64,000 nt of DNA from Hyunsoonleella aquatilis (GCF_014270105.1 NZ_JACNMF010000004.1:432944-496943); one strand, 5' to 3'. Shown: positions 54,800 to 63,712, counted from the stretch's first letter. Notes: generated by a model from the sequence alone, not told the origin. Translations and numbers: made by a program.

Positions 54800-55712
54800 A
54801 GGCCATTTTTTTAGAGAAAAACAATTGGTTGTCGTCATTTATTATGATACAATAGGTTTGAGGTAATTGATTGATAAATTCTAATCCTTTGGCAACCCCT
54901 TTAACATAAACCGCCGTGGCCAAGGCATCCGAAAGTTCAGCGCTTGGGGATACGACTGTTACACTTTTAATGCCAGACAAGGGCATCCCAGTGTGCGGGT
55001 TGATATTATGAGAATAGCGTTTCCCTCTCCATAAAAAATACTGTTCGTAATCCCCTGATGTTGCTACCGAGGCATTGACCAGTGGAATATTCAAAAGAGC
55101 TTCTTTCTTCATATCTGGATTGGCAATACCGATGTTCCAATGGGAACCATAAGGCTTTTGCCCAAAAGCAGTTAAATCCCCGCTAGCATTTATAAATCCG
55201 GAGATAACGCCGTACCCTTTCCATAGCTTTTTTACCCTATCAGATGCATAACCTTTTCCAATAGCATTAAAGCTGATTTTCATGTCTTTTGCTTTAAAAG
55301 CTACCTCTTGCTTTTCTTTATTCAAAATGATATTTTGAAATCCAATCGAATCCAAAGTCTTTTTTATCAAACTTTTAGATGGCATTTCAAAATCCGTGTT
55401 CTTAAAATTGAACAGTCTTTTTAAGGGACCAACAGTAATATCAAAATCACCCTTGGTTAATTTTGAAATCGCTATGCTCCGCTCCAAAAGTGAAAAGGTT
55501 TCTTCATCAATGGCTACCTTACGTTCTTCTGCAAAAGCATTAATATTTGAAGTGACCGAAGTGGTTTTGTATTCAGAAAGTAAATTCTCAATTCTCTTAA
55601 TTTCATCAACCCCCTTTTTGAGCCAATGTTTTGCCTCTTGCTCATCTTCTGCCACAACGCCCAAACTGAATGCCGTACCCATCAATTTTTCCTTGTGGAC
55701 AAAAGTTTTCAT
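54780..55712 (-). CDS. apbE: FAD:protein FMN transferase (ApbE) without signal peptide
   Basis: A 310-residue ApbE-family flavin transferase that attaches FMN from FAD to Thr/Ser in target proteins. MGTAFSLGVVAED, SFNAIGKGYASDRV, INASGDLTAFG and HNINPHTGMPLSGI are the family motifs. Most ApbE proteins are periplasmic lipoproteins, but here the frame is closed by a stop three codons upstream of the ATG, so no signal peptide can be encoded; it is predicted cytoplasmic. ATGA overlap with the thioredoxin gene, and overlap with DUF4266. No classical NqrC/RnfG or FMN-binding target is encoded nearby. Confidence 0.9.
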   Translation of the reverse strand: MKTFVHKEKLMGTAFSLGVVAEDEQEAKHWLKKGVDEIKRIENLLSEYKTTSVTSNINAFAEERKVAIDEETFSLLERSIAISKLTKGDFDITVGPLKRLFNFKNTDFEMPSKSLIKKTLDSIGFQNIILNKEKQEVAFKAKDMKISFNAIGKGYASDRVKKLWKGYGVISGFINASGDLTAFGQKPYGSHWNIGIANPDMKKEALLNIPLVNASVATSGDYEQYFLWRGKRYSHNINPHTGMPLSGIKSVTVVSPSAELSDALATAVYVKGVAKGLEFINQLPQTYCIIINDDNQLFFSKKMAYENPVA

Positions 55713-56128
55713 TTCAAGACTTTAAGTTGAGTTAGAATAAGGTCTTGCATCCCCTTACTATCCTGTTTTTTGTTGTAGTAAAGTTTTCGATAGTACAAGG
55801 TATCGCTTCTCGAAAGAATCAAAGTGGGGAAAACACCATCAAAATTATAGCGTTCCGCCAATAGTTCGTTGTTCTTTTTCACTTGACTATTCTGTTTTGT
55901 TCTTTGAGGAAAGTCTACTCTGGTTAGTGTGATTTGTTTTTCATCTAAAAATGAAACAAAAGTTGTATCTGACAGGATATTTTTTTCAAGTCTTCGGCAA
56001 TTAACGCACCAATCAGAGCCCTCAAAAACAAAAAGATTGAATGTTCTTGATGAAAGCGATGGGTTTGAATAACTACTGGTAGTCAACCAAACTAAAATGA
56101 CAACTACAATTAAAACTAGATTTTTAAT
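55709..56128 (-). CDS. Exported thioredoxin-like protein with non-standard start
   Basis: A thioredoxin-fold protein with active site C-V-N-C in GSDWCVNCRRLEKN, of the DsbD-gamma/thioredoxin-7 kind, and the cis-proline strand FDGVFPTLILS. The first NTG codon in the frame (TTG, 56086) would begin inside a hydrophobic signal. Upstream codons read IKNLVLIVVVILVWLTTSS, a clear signal peptide or anchor, bounded by a stop at 56171-56173. The only plausible start is ATT at 56126-56128, a rare initiator; a single-base assembly error is the alternative. First gene of the unit with ApbE (ATGA overlap), DUF4266 and DUF3570. Confidence 0.78.
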   Translation of the reverse strand: MKNLVLIVVVILVWLTTSSYSNPSLSSRTFNLFVFEGSDWCVNCRRLEKNILSDTTFVSFLDEKQITLTRVDFPQRTKQNSQVKKNNELLAERYNFDGVFPTLILSRSDTLYYRKLYYNKKQDSKGMQDLILTQLKVLK

Positions 56129-56201
56129 AAGGTATAGGGTTTTTGGTTGCCTTAAAATTAAACCTTTTTCTCAAAATGAAATATGGAATGGCTATTTTAT
56201 C

Positions 56202-57674
56202 CTAGTTTAGCCGCTTAACGACAAGGGTATCCAAATCTAATTTGAATTTCAGCCAATTTTCTAGTTTTGATTTATCTTTTGCCCGCGATTCATTGTTGGA
56301 CAAGGAGTCTACCCATTTTACCTCAAACACCGACAATGTATCCATCTTTGAAAAATTGGAACTGATAACATTTGAATATGATATGCTTTCAATAGCATCA
56401 TAATTTATCTTCATTTCCTTGGTCAATTCATCAAATGCAAAATAGTTTTTTTCTAAAACGGCCAATTGTTTCACCTTGCTTTCCAAAAAGGCAATTTTCT
56501 CGCTTTGCGATAGAATATCCAAAGAATCCCTTGCCCGGAGTTCCTTCATGTATTTAAAATTGTCTAGGCCAGTACTTTTACTTTGGTTAACGATGAGCTG
56601 AGTGTTGCTCGCTAATGATGGGTAACTGGCCAAACGGGTGCGCAATACCTCAATTGTTGTTTCAGGGATTTCATCCAACCCGAAAGAATTCAACAAAATC
56701 TTACTGTCCTCATCCGCTTCATATTTATAAGATGAATTATTTTTGATGTACTCAGCATGTGGTAGGGCATCCAATTCTTTATCAATAAAATTAGCCGCAT
56801 CGCGTTTAAAATTACTTTCTTTATACACATCGATAAATGTGAAACCTGCCGGAATCATAACCACAATAGCCAAAATAGTAGCCACCCTAGAAATCATCCG
56901 CCGCTTTTTAGAATTGGCATATCGCAACATGGGAAATCGTAATAACTTCAATACCAAAAAGGTGGCCAAGGCAATAAAAATGGTATTTATAGTGAACAAA
57001 TACATGGCCTGCCAAAAAAAGGCAAAGTTAGCCTTGGCAAGTCCGTAACCCGCCGTACACAAAGGAGGCATCAAGGCTGTAGCAATGGCAACACCAAAAA
57101 TCACAGAGGCAATCGTACCCTTTTTAGTTCGGGCAATAATAAGGGCCAAACCTCCAAAAAAGGCAATTAAAACATCCCGAATATCAGGTTTTACCCGGCC
57201 TAAAAGTTCTGATGTATCTTCGCTAAGCGGAAAAAATCTGAAGAACAGAAATGCGGTCAATAAACTCAACACAATCATAATGGCCAAGTTGGTTAACGAC
57301 CGGCGTAAGGTATCAATATCATTTATGGCAATTGAAAGCCCTACTCCCAAAATAGGTCCCATTAAAGGAGAAATTAACATGGCACCGATAACAACGGCAG
57401 TAGAATTGGCGTTGAGTCCCACGGAAGCCACAAAAATTGAACATATTAAAATCCAAGCCGTGGCGCCTTTAAAGGAAATATCGCCTTTTATGGCCTGAAT
57501 GGTGGCATCCCTGTCGGTATCCTCCCTGAAATCTAAAAGTTCATTCAGAAATTTTTTGGTGCTGGCATATAATCCCTGGGCACCTTTTCTAACTTCCTCT
57601 TTGGATTCCTCTACTTTTTGCTCGCTGTTTTTTTCTTCTGGCTCCTCAGAAAAATTGAATTTACTTTCTTCCAT
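56202..57674 (-). CDS. DUF389 integral membrane protein
   Basis: A 490-residue protein. An acidic N-terminal tail (about 1-60) leads to the DUF389 membrane domain with about six helices, including FKGATAWILICSIFVASVGLNA, AVVIGAMLISPLMGPILGVGL and VIFGVAIATALMPPLCTAGYGLA. The C-terminal 190 residues are soluble (TIEVLRTRLASYPSL ... KFKLDLDTLVVKRL) and may sense or bind a ligand. Bacterial DUF389 function is unknown. Standing alone on the minus strand. Confidence 0.9.
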   Translation of the reverse strand: MEESKFNFSEEPEEKNSEQKVEESKEEVRKGAQGLYASTKKFLNELLDFREDTDRDATIQAIKGDISFKGATAWILICSIFVASVGLNANSTAVVIGAMLISPLMGPILGVGLSIAINDIDTLRRSLTNLAIMIVLSLLTAFLFFRFFPLSEDTSELLGRVKPDIRDVLIAFFGGLALIIARTKKGTIASVIFGVAIATALMPPLCTAGYGLAKANFAFFWQAMYLFTINTIFIALATFLVLKLLRFPMLRYANSKKRRMISRVATILAIVVMIPAGFTFIDVYKESNFKRDAANFIDKELDALPHAEYIKNNSSYKYEADEDSKILLNSFGLDEIPETTIEVLRTRLASYPSLASNTQLIVNQSKSTGLDNFKYMKELRARDSLDILSQSEKIAFLESKVKQLAVLEKNYFAFDELTKEMKINYDAIESISYSNVISSNFSKMDTLSVFEVKWVDSLSNNESRAKDKSKLENWLKFKLDLDTLVVKRLN

Positions 57675-57748
57675 TGTATTTAAATTGGCTCATACCTCAC
57701 GAATATAAGACAATTTAAAATACAACGGACTTAAAAAAATGTTAGGAA

Positions 57749-58828
57749 TTACCCATATTTCTCACCAAACTTGTCCTTAACTTTTTGCAGTGTTTTTTTA
57801 ATATCCTGCTCCTTGGCTTTAGGATAAATAAGCAACACATCTTCCTTATCTACAATAATGTAGTCGCTGATGCCGTCTACAACCACTATTTTTTTCTTTT
57901 CCGTGCGAATCATATTTCCGGAGGCCTCTTCGGCCAAAACCATGGCATTTACTAATGCATTATCCGATTCACTTTTATCCAATTTATCGTAAAGGCTTCC
58001 CCAAGTACCGAGATCGTTCCAATCAAATTCAGCGGCAATCACAAATACATTTTTGGACTTTTCCATGATGGCATAATCCACAGAAACGTTTTCCGCTTTT
58101 GGATAATTTTCAGAAATAAAGCTCTTTTCGGCATCGGTATTATATGAGGCCATGCCACCCTCAAAAAGTTCAAATAAGTTAGGCTGATTATTTTTAAATG
58201 CATTCACCACACTCTTCACGCTCCACATGAAGATACCAGCATTCCAGAGAAAATTACCTTGTGCAATAAATTCCTTGGCGGTGTTGTAATCTGGTTTTTC
58301 CCTAAATTGATTTACAGGTTTTATCTCTGTTGAAGACGATTTATCATATTCGATATAGCCATATCCTGTGTTTGGAAAAGTTGGTTGAATCCCTAAAGTC
58401 ATCAACGCATCGTTTTCCGAGCAGAACTCAAAAGCCTGTGTTACATTTTTGGCAAAGGCTTTCTCATCCTCAATCCAATGGTCGCTCGGTGCCACTATCA
58501 TTACCGCATCCGGATTTTCCTTTTGGATTTTCAATGAAGCATACAGTATACATGGTGCCGTATTGCGCATCGCTGGTTCCAACACTACTTGGTCCGGGTT
58601 TAATATGGGTAGCTGTTCCAAAACCAGATCGTTGTAACGTTCATTGGTCAATATCAGAATATTTTCCTTTGGGATAAAACTTGCCAACCTGTAAAATGTT
58701 TTTTGGAGCAAGGTATCTCCAGTCCCCAACATATCGTGAAATTGTTTTGGGAAATCCCGGGTGCTTACAGGCCAAAAACGTGACCCTACACCTCCGGCCA
58801 TTAATATCGCGTAATAATTTTTATTCAT
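57749..58828 (-). CDS. manC: Mannose-1-phosphate guanylyltransferase
   Basis: A 359-residue nucleotidyltransferase that makes GDP-mannose from GTP and mannose-1-phosphate. The signature AGGVGSRFWPVST is at residues 12-24, then the substrate loops FPKQFH, LVLEPAMRNTAP and APSDHWI, and the NWNAG-like FLWNAGIFMW. It has only the transferase domain, without the phosphomannose isomerase domain found in bifunctional ManC. It precedes no polysaccharide cluster but could feed the FkbM/GT2 pair elsewhere in the window. The SprT gene ends four bases upstream of its start. Confidence 0.93.
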   Translation of the reverse strand: MNKNYYAILMAGGVGSRFWPVSTRDFPKQFHDMLGTGDTLLQKTFYRLASFIPKENILILTNERYNDLVLEQLPILNPDQVVLEPAMRNTAPCILYASLKIQKENPDAVMIVAPSDHWIEDEKAFAKNVTQAFEFCSENDALMTLGIQPTFPNTGYGYIEYDKSSSTEIKPVNQFREKPDYNTAKEFIAQGNFLWNAGIFMWSVKSVVNAFKNNQPNLFELFEGGMASYNTDAEKSFISENYPKAENVSVDYAIMEKSKNVFVIAAEFDWNDLGTWGSLYDKLDKSESDNALVNAMVLAEEASGNMIRTEKKKIVVVDGISDYIIVDKEDVLLIYPKAKEQDIKKTLQKVKDKFGEKYG

Positions 58829-58832
58829 GATT

Positions 58833-59429
58833 CTAATTTATCAGTTCTACTTCTGCGTTTGAGTTAAATAAATATATTTTTCCCGTTCTCACCTCAACGC
58901 ACTCAAAACGTTTTGTGCGTTTTTTGCCCATTTGAAATACTTTGCCGTTGTATAATTTGAATGTGCTACCCTCAGGCACTTCAAAAATATAGGTTTTATC
59001 ATTAGGCGCATCAAATTGTTTCAATGCTAATGATAACTTAACATCGGTATCGCTACTGGCTCTTGGATTTTTAAAATGCTTAGCCAAAAGAGGCAATACT
59101 TCCATTGGAAATACTTCTGGATTCAAAAATGGTAGCATTAAACGCTGAAAGGTACGTTTCCATTCCATACCGTGGGGTTTAATAAATCTGCCATGTTTTT
59201 GATAAGCCTCAAAATGGGCAATCTCATGGATTAAAGTGATTAAAAACCGGTACGGATTTAAGTTTGAGTTGATGGTGATTTGGTGTTGTCCATTTGGTAA
59301 CGGCCTGTAATCGCCGTGTTTAGTTTTGCGTTCATTCTTAATTTTGACCAGAAGATTGTCATGTTCCAAAAGCTTTTCAACTTCGGGTAAGGCCTTATTG
59401 GGGATATTGCTTTCCAGAGCGGTTTGCAT
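58833..59429 (-). CDS. SprT-like zinc metalloprotease-fold protein
   Basis: A 198-residue protein with the zinc motif HEIAHFEAYQKHGRFIKPHG (HExxH plus a distal H), the SprT/Spartan fold, which in eukaryotes cleaves DNA-protein crosslinks. The C-terminal zinc ribbon (normally CxxC-CxxC) is not preserved: only one Cys remains near the end. ATG 59429 is chosen because a -7 box overlaps the region further upstream. It lies four bases before manC and probably shares its transcript. Confidence 0.88.
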   Translation of the reverse strand: MQTALESNIPNKALPEVEKLLEHDNLLVKIKNERKTKHGDYRPLPNGQHQITINSNLNPYRFLITLIHEIAHFEAYQKHGRFIKPHGMEWKRTFQRLMLPFLNPEVFPMEVLPLLAKHFKNPRASSDTDVKLSLALKQFDAPNDKTYIFEVPEGSTFKLYNGKVFQMGKKRTKRFECVEVRTGKIYLFNSNAEVELIN

Positions 59430-59434
59430 TAGTA

Positions 59435-59442
59435 CAAAAATA
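59435..59442 (-). promoter_or_regulatory. -7 box (TATTTTTG) for sprT-manC
   Basis: Minus-strand TATTTTTG fits TANNTTTG and ends five bases before ATG 59429, again predicting an almost leaderless message and arguing against the start 18 bases upstream. Confidence 0.42.
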
Positions 59443-59537
59443 ACCAATTTTAGCCATTTTTAATAGCTGAATTACGCTTTCTTTTAGCAGGATAATTCAT
59501 AAAAAATACAGAAATTGCACCCTATAAACTCTTAATT

Positions 59538-60110
59538 ATGCACCGCAAGTTTTACTCCATATTTTTCATATCCGCACTTAGTCTAATAGTTGCAACCTCT
59601 GCGTATGCACAACCGCAAAAAGGCAGGTTTATAAATGCCTCCATTGGGATAGGTATCACTTTTCCTTATGATGATTTTGATATTTCGGGATCAGGGTTTT
59701 ATGCCCAGGCTGAATACGTAATGGGCATAAAAACATGGTTTGGCGTTCGCCCGTATGCAGGGTTTATATTTACATCTCCTGCGGATTCGGACAATCCCAA
59801 TTTAGCCGATTTTAAAGTATCTTCAAAAGCCTTCATGTTTGGTGGCAAAGTAAGAGTTGTGGCACCTATTCCTTGGGTAGCTCCTTTTATTGAAATTGGG
59901 GTTGGTGCATCTATTGGAACTTTTGAAACCTTTACACCTTTAACCAATATTGACGAAAGCGGGGTTTTCATTCATATCCCCTATTCGCTTGGGTTAGCTT
60001 TAGGCCCCAAACATAATGTTGAACTCGCTGTAACCTATTATGAACACCCTTCCTTAGAACAGGTCAATGGAGGTGTTGGCATAACGCTATCCTTTCCTCT
60101 AAGAAATTAA
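59538..60110 (+). CDS. Small secreted outer-membrane beta-barrel-like protein
   Basis: A 190-residue protein with a signal peptide (IFFISALSLIVATSAYAQ). The rest alternates amphipathic strands (FINASIGIGITFPYDDF, GFYAQAEYVMGIKTWFGVRPYAGF, AFMFGGKVRVVAPIPWVAPFIEIGVGASIG, GVGITLSFPLRN) and ends near an aromatic/polar residue, as in an eight-stranded outer-membrane barrel. The family is not recognised by name. No operon partner. Confidence 0.7.
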   Translation: MHRKFYSIFFISALSLIVATSAYAQPQKGRFINASIGIGITFPYDDFDISGSGFYAQAEYVMGIKTWFGVRPYAGFIFTSPADSDNPNLADFKVSSKAFMFGGKVRVVAPIPWVAPFIEIGVGASIGTFETFTPLTNIDESGVFIHIPYSLGLALGPKHNVELAVTYYEHPSLEQVNGGVGITLSFPLRN

Positions 60111-60127
60111 AAGAATGGATTGATAAA

Positions 60128-60763
60128 TTAAATCATCCCCAAAAACCTATCCATACTATCAAAAGTTTGTGTAGCCAAGGCTTTAAGTTCATTTTTATAG
60201 TCATGTTCGGTATAGCCAAACACATCAAATCCTCCAGCTTTTGCTGCCTTTATCCCTGAAACGCTGTCCTCAACCACTAAGCACTCCTCAGGCTGAAAAC
60301 CCATAGTTTCTGCCGCCCATAAAAAAATATCGGGCTCTGGCTTCCATTTTTGGATGTCGTAGCAACTAAATATCTTGCCATCGAAATAAGGCAACAGACC
60401 TGTGATTTCCAGATTTAAGCGTATTTTGTTGGCGGGGCCGCTGGATGCGGTACAAAATGGTATTTCTAGGTTTTCAACCACTTCCTTAATCCCTTCAATG
60501 GGTTTAATATCCTTCCGGAATGCTTCAAAGGTATTGATACGATAATCGGGTTCAAAATTAACGGGGAGCGGTTTTTCAATACGCTCAGAAATCAACGCCA
60601 TACAGGAGTTTAGCGATTTCCCCTTTAAATCAATCAAAGAAGTTTCAAATTCCATATTGGCACCCAAATCATTGGCCATATCCACTAAAATACCTATGGC
60701 GATGGATTCGCTATCGATTAAAACCCCGTCGCAATCAAAAATGATGCATTTGTATTTGCCCAT
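60128..60763 (-). CDS. HAD-superfamily phosphatase/phosphomutase (beta-phosphoglucomutase-like)
   Basis: A 211-residue cytoplasmic hydrolase. Motif I FDCDGVLIDSE, motif II TASSGPAN, and motif III/IV KPEPDIFLWAAE ... VVEDSVSGIKAA are all present, with a helical cap between. The cap type is shared by beta-phosphoglucomutases and small phosphatases, so the substrate is open. Three bases separate it from the SDR gene downstream on the same transcript. Confidence 0.9.
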   Translation of the reverse strand: MGKYKCIIFDCDGVLIDSESIAIGILVDMANDLGANMEFETSLIDLKGKSLNSCMALISERIEKPLPVNFEPDYRINTFEAFRKDIKPIEGIKEVVENLEIPFCTASSGPANKIRLNLEITGLLPYFDGKIFSCYDIQKWKPEPDIFLWAAETMGFQPEECLVVEDSVSGIKAAKAGGFDVFGYTEHDYKNELKALATQTFDSMDRFLGMI

Positions 60764-60766
60764 AAA

Positions 60767-61450
60767 TTAAGGTGTAGAATTGGAAACTTGTAACAGTTTT
60801 CCGTTGTAGTATTTATTTCCGTTTAACGAAAAATCGAAGATGTACTGCGCCATTTCTGGGGCTGTGATTGGGGCTTGATAACCAGGAAAAGCCTCCTCCA
60901 GCATTTCGGTTTGCACTGCACCCAAAGCCAAAACGTTGAATGAAATACCGAAATCTTTATATTCCTCGGCCAATAATTCTGTTAAAGTGATAACAGCCGC
61001 TTTGCTGGAACTGTAAGCCGCCAAACCGGGGAATTTCATACTGCCTTGAACCCCGCCCATAGAACTTATAGTTACTACATGACTTCCATCTTTCATAAAT
61101 GGTAAAACGGTCCTCGTCAGTTCGGAAACGCCGTAAACATTGGTTCTATATACCCTTTCAAAATCTGAAATTGTTGTTTCTGAAAACGGTTTATTCAGAA
61201 GCGCACCAGCATTATTGATTAGGATATCCACTTGATCCCATTTCTTTTTAATAAGGTCTTTTACATTCTGATAGGCTTCGGAATCATTCAAGTCAAAAGA
61301 AAAACAAGATACATTTTCAAGATTTAAGTTTTGAACAGCCTTTTCATTCCTTGAAAGCGCCAAAACCTCATGACCTGCTTTGGCAAACAATTGTACCAGC
61401 TCAAAGCCAATACCCCTGCTTGTTCCTGTAATTATAATGTTTTTACTCAT
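60767..61450 (-). CDS. Short-chain dehydrogenase/reductase
   Basis: A 227-residue SDR enzyme with GTSRGIGFELVQ, NNAGALL, TISSMGG and YSSSKAAV (YxxxK). It overlaps the M28 peptidase by eight bases and precedes the HAD gene by three, forming a leftward operon M28-SDR-HAD. The substrate is unknown. Confidence 0.88.
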   Translation of the reverse strand: MSKNIIITGTSRGIGFELVQLFAKAGHEVLALSRNEKAVQNLNLENVSCFSFDLNDSEAYQNVKDLIKKKWDQVDILINNAGALLNKPFSETTISDFERVYRTNVYGVSELTRTVLPFMKDGSHVVTISSMGGVQGSMKFPGLAAYSSSKAAVITLTELLAEEYKDFGISFNVLALGAVQTEMLEEAFPGYQAPITAPEMAQYIFDFSLNGNKYYNGKLLQVSNSTP

Positions 61451-62387
61451 TGATAAGTTTAATTTCCTGTGTTGGGGTATTGCTCATTTTTTCAATGGCT
61501 GGAATCGTTCTATTGATAAGGTTTGCCATAAAATTGAAATCTAATTTATCGACTTCATCATCCACGTGATGGTAATAATCAAAATTAGACATATCACATG
61601 AAGAAATAGTTTGACACGGCACATTAAACTCCAAATAAAAAGGATAATTATCAGACCGTTTGAACAATTGATATTTAACAGCCACGTCTGATTTCCCAAT
61701 TAAATTTGATCCAGCGTAATCATTAATTTGTTTTGCCATATTCGACATGTCGTAACCGGTCAAAAAAGCTTTATAATCCCTATCTTTAAAAGGCACGCCT
61801 ACCATTTCAAAATTCACCATGGTATAAAGATTTAGGTTTTCTTCTTTTAATCGTTTTGCCAAATGTTTTGAACCCAATAGTCCTTTTTCTTCTGCTGAAA
61901 ATAAAGCGAAAATAATACTCCGTTTGTTGTTCTTTTTATTGGCAAAATATTTTGCCATCACCATCACGGCACTTGTTCCCGCTGCATTATCGTTGGCGCC
62001 GTTGGCTATGGAATCGCCCTCAACCTTTTTGCTATAACCAATATGGTCGTAATGAGCACCAAGAATGATGAATTTATCTTTTAGTTTTTCATCTGTTCCT
62101 TCCAAATACCCCACCACATTAAAAGCATCCAAACTATCTACCATAAAATTATCCCGATAGGTTTCAAAATATGGTTTAACACCCAAATGATTAAATTGAT
62201 TTTCAATATAGCTTGCGGATTTATCTATACCTTCTGTACCGGTATCCCTTCCTTTTAAGCTATCGGAAGCCAAATAACTGACTATGTTCTGCACATCTTC
62301 AGAAGTAATGGTAATAGGCTTTGCTTTTACCTCGCTTTTGCAACAGCAAAACAACAAAGGCAGCATTAATATGAGTAACTTTTTCAT
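61443..62387 (-). CDS. M28-family zinc aminopeptidase lipoprotein
   Basis: A 314-residue exported peptidase. The signal ends in LLFCCCKSE; one of C14-C16 is the lipidated residue. Zinc ligands of the M28 fold are seen in LGAHYDHIGY (His), NGANDNAAGTSAV (bridging Asp) and FSAEEKGLLGSKH (catalytic and metal Glu). A C-terminal segment FDYYHHVDDEVDKL carries the last His. It probably trims peptides in the periplasm. First gene of the M28-SDR-HAD operon. Confidence 0.92.
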   Translation of the reverse strand: MKKLLILMLPLLFCCCKSEVKAKPITITSEDVQNIVSYLASDSLKGRDTGTEGIDKSASYIENQFNHLGVKPYFETYRDNFMVDSLDAFNVVGYLEGTDEKLKDKFIILGAHYDHIGYSKKVEGDSIANGANDNAAGTSAVMVMAKYFANKKNNKRSIIFALFSAEEKGLLGSKHLAKRLKEENLNLYTMVNFEMVGVPFKDRDYKAFLTGYDMSNMAKQINDYAGSNLIGKSDVAVKYQLFKRSDNYPFYLEFNVPCQTISSCDMSNFDYYHHVDDEVDKLDFNFMANLINRTIPAIEKMSNTPTQEIKLINE

Positions 62388-62514
62388 CTTTCAATTTTAA
62401 AATTTAAAGATACATAATTCGAACATGAAACGCCCATAAACTCTTTTAAACAGTATTATCGAATTATTAAAAAATATTTCCTAATTTTAGTAAGTTCCAC
62501 AAATACAAAATGTT

Positions 62515-63603
62515 ATGCCCATATACATGGATAGGCACGATCTACCAGGAGTTACCTTAAAAGACGCCGCTGAAGCGCATTCGCAAGATTTAATCCATCA
62601 AGATAAATATAGTTGCAAAGCGTTAACATATTGGGTGGACGAAGATCGTGAAAATGCTTTTTGTTTGATTGAAGCCCCCAACAAAGATGCTGTAACAGAG
62701 TTACATTATAATGCCCACGGTTTAATTCCCCACGAAATTATTGAGGTTGATAGTAAATTGGTTAAATCATTTTTGGGGCGGATTCATGACCCAGAGTCAA
62801 ACACTGAAATTGTAGATTCGGCCTTTAGGGCCATCATGGTTATTGAATCCAGCAATTTTATTCATCGATTAGACAATAATCAGTTTGACCTTTTTTATCA
62901 ACGTTATCATAACAGTGTTGGCAAATGCATCAGCAAATACAATGGAAAAGTAGTGCTTCTCAAGAGCAATAGTTACCTCGTTTCGTTTAAAACTGTGGAT
63001 GACGCCGTAATGTGTGCTCTACAAATAACACACAATATTAAATACATCACTCCAAACTTTGATAGCTCCTACAAAGAACTAAATATCGGTATAAGCACCG
63101 GAGAACCAGTTATTGAGAAAAAAGAGTTATTTGAAGATGCTATTGCACTTTCTACATATTTATGTGAAGTTGTACAAGGTCATATAGCAATATCTGCTGA
63201 AGCAAAAACACAATATCAAAAGGAGCACAAACATGCCAAAATAGACGAGTCGCTTATACGTTCCTTAAAATACACGGAAGAAGTTTTTTTAGTTAAACTT
63301 ATGGATTTCGTTGAAAAGCACTGGAATAATTCGGCATTCAACGTAAGTGATTTCAGTACCAAAATGGGGTACAGCAAGTCACAGCTTAACAGGAACATTA
63401 AAAAACTTACAGGGCACTCCCCAAATAATTTCATTAAACAATTACGCCTTCAACGTGCCATGAAGCTTTTATATAATGGAAAAGGGAACATTTCGCAAAT
63501 AGCTTTTGAAACAGGTTTTAATACGCCGTCCTATTTTTCAAAATGCTTTTTAAATTATTTTGGGCTCTTACCATCCACTTTCTTAAAGCAATACAGCAAT
63601 TGA
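62515..63603 (+). CDS. DUF4242 - degenerate cyclase-homology - AraC transcriptional regulator
   Basis: A 362-residue protein with three domains. Residues 1-90 are a DUF4242/SCO4226-like domain (YMDRHDLPGVTLKDAAEAH, TYWVDEDRENAFCLIEAP, HNAHGLIP-like YNAHGLIPHEII). Residues about 104-235 match a class III nucleotide-cyclase homology domain (RAIMVIESSNFIHRL ... KVVLLKSNSYLVSFKTVDDAVMCALQI ... ELNIGISTGEPVI), but the two metal-binding Asp positions are E111 and N152, so it is probably catalytically dead and used for sensing. Residues 262-360 are an AraC HTH pair. The next gene encodes a DUF4242 lipoprotein, its likely target or partner. Confidence 0.87.
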   Translation: MPIYMDRHDLPGVTLKDAAEAHSQDLIHQDKYSCKALTYWVDEDRENAFCLIEAPNKDAVTELHYNAHGLIPHEIIEVDSKLVKSFLGRIHDPESNTEIVDSAFRAIMVIESSNFIHRLDNNQFDLFYQRYHNSVGKCISKYNGKVVLLKSNSYLVSFKTVDDAVMCALQITHNIKYITPNFDSSYKELNIGISTGEPVIEKKELFEDAIALSTYLCEVVQGHIAISAEAKTQYQKEHKHAKIDESLIRSLKYTEEVFLVKLMDFVEKHWNNSAFNVSDFSTKMGYSKSQLNRNIKKLTGHSPNNFIKQLRLQRAMKLLYNGKGNISQIAFETGFNTPSYFSKCFLNYFGLLPSTFLKQYSN

Positions 63604-63615
63604 TGGTTACCACAA

Positions 63616-63643
63616 AAAAAGCGCGTCAAATTTGCTGCTTTTT
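63616..63643 (+). terminator. Possible weak terminator
   Basis: AAAAAGC (63616-63622) can pair with GCTTTTT (63637-63643) around a 14-base loop, 13 bases after the regulator's stop. The stem is AT-rich, so it is a weak candidate. Confidence 0.32.
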
Positions 63644-63679
63644 GAACCAATAGTAGAATTTCCATTTAAGCATCTATTC

Positions 63680-63687
63680 TAATTTTG
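63680..63687 (+). promoter_or_regulatory. -7 box (TAATTTTG) for DUF4242 lipoprotein
   Basis: TAATTTTG fits TANNTTTG, 25 bases before ATG 63713. It implies independent transcription of the lipoprotein, consistent with control by the regulator upstream. Confidence 0.5.
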
Positions 63688-63712
63688 AGTTATTAATTTA
63701 AAACTCTTTATT

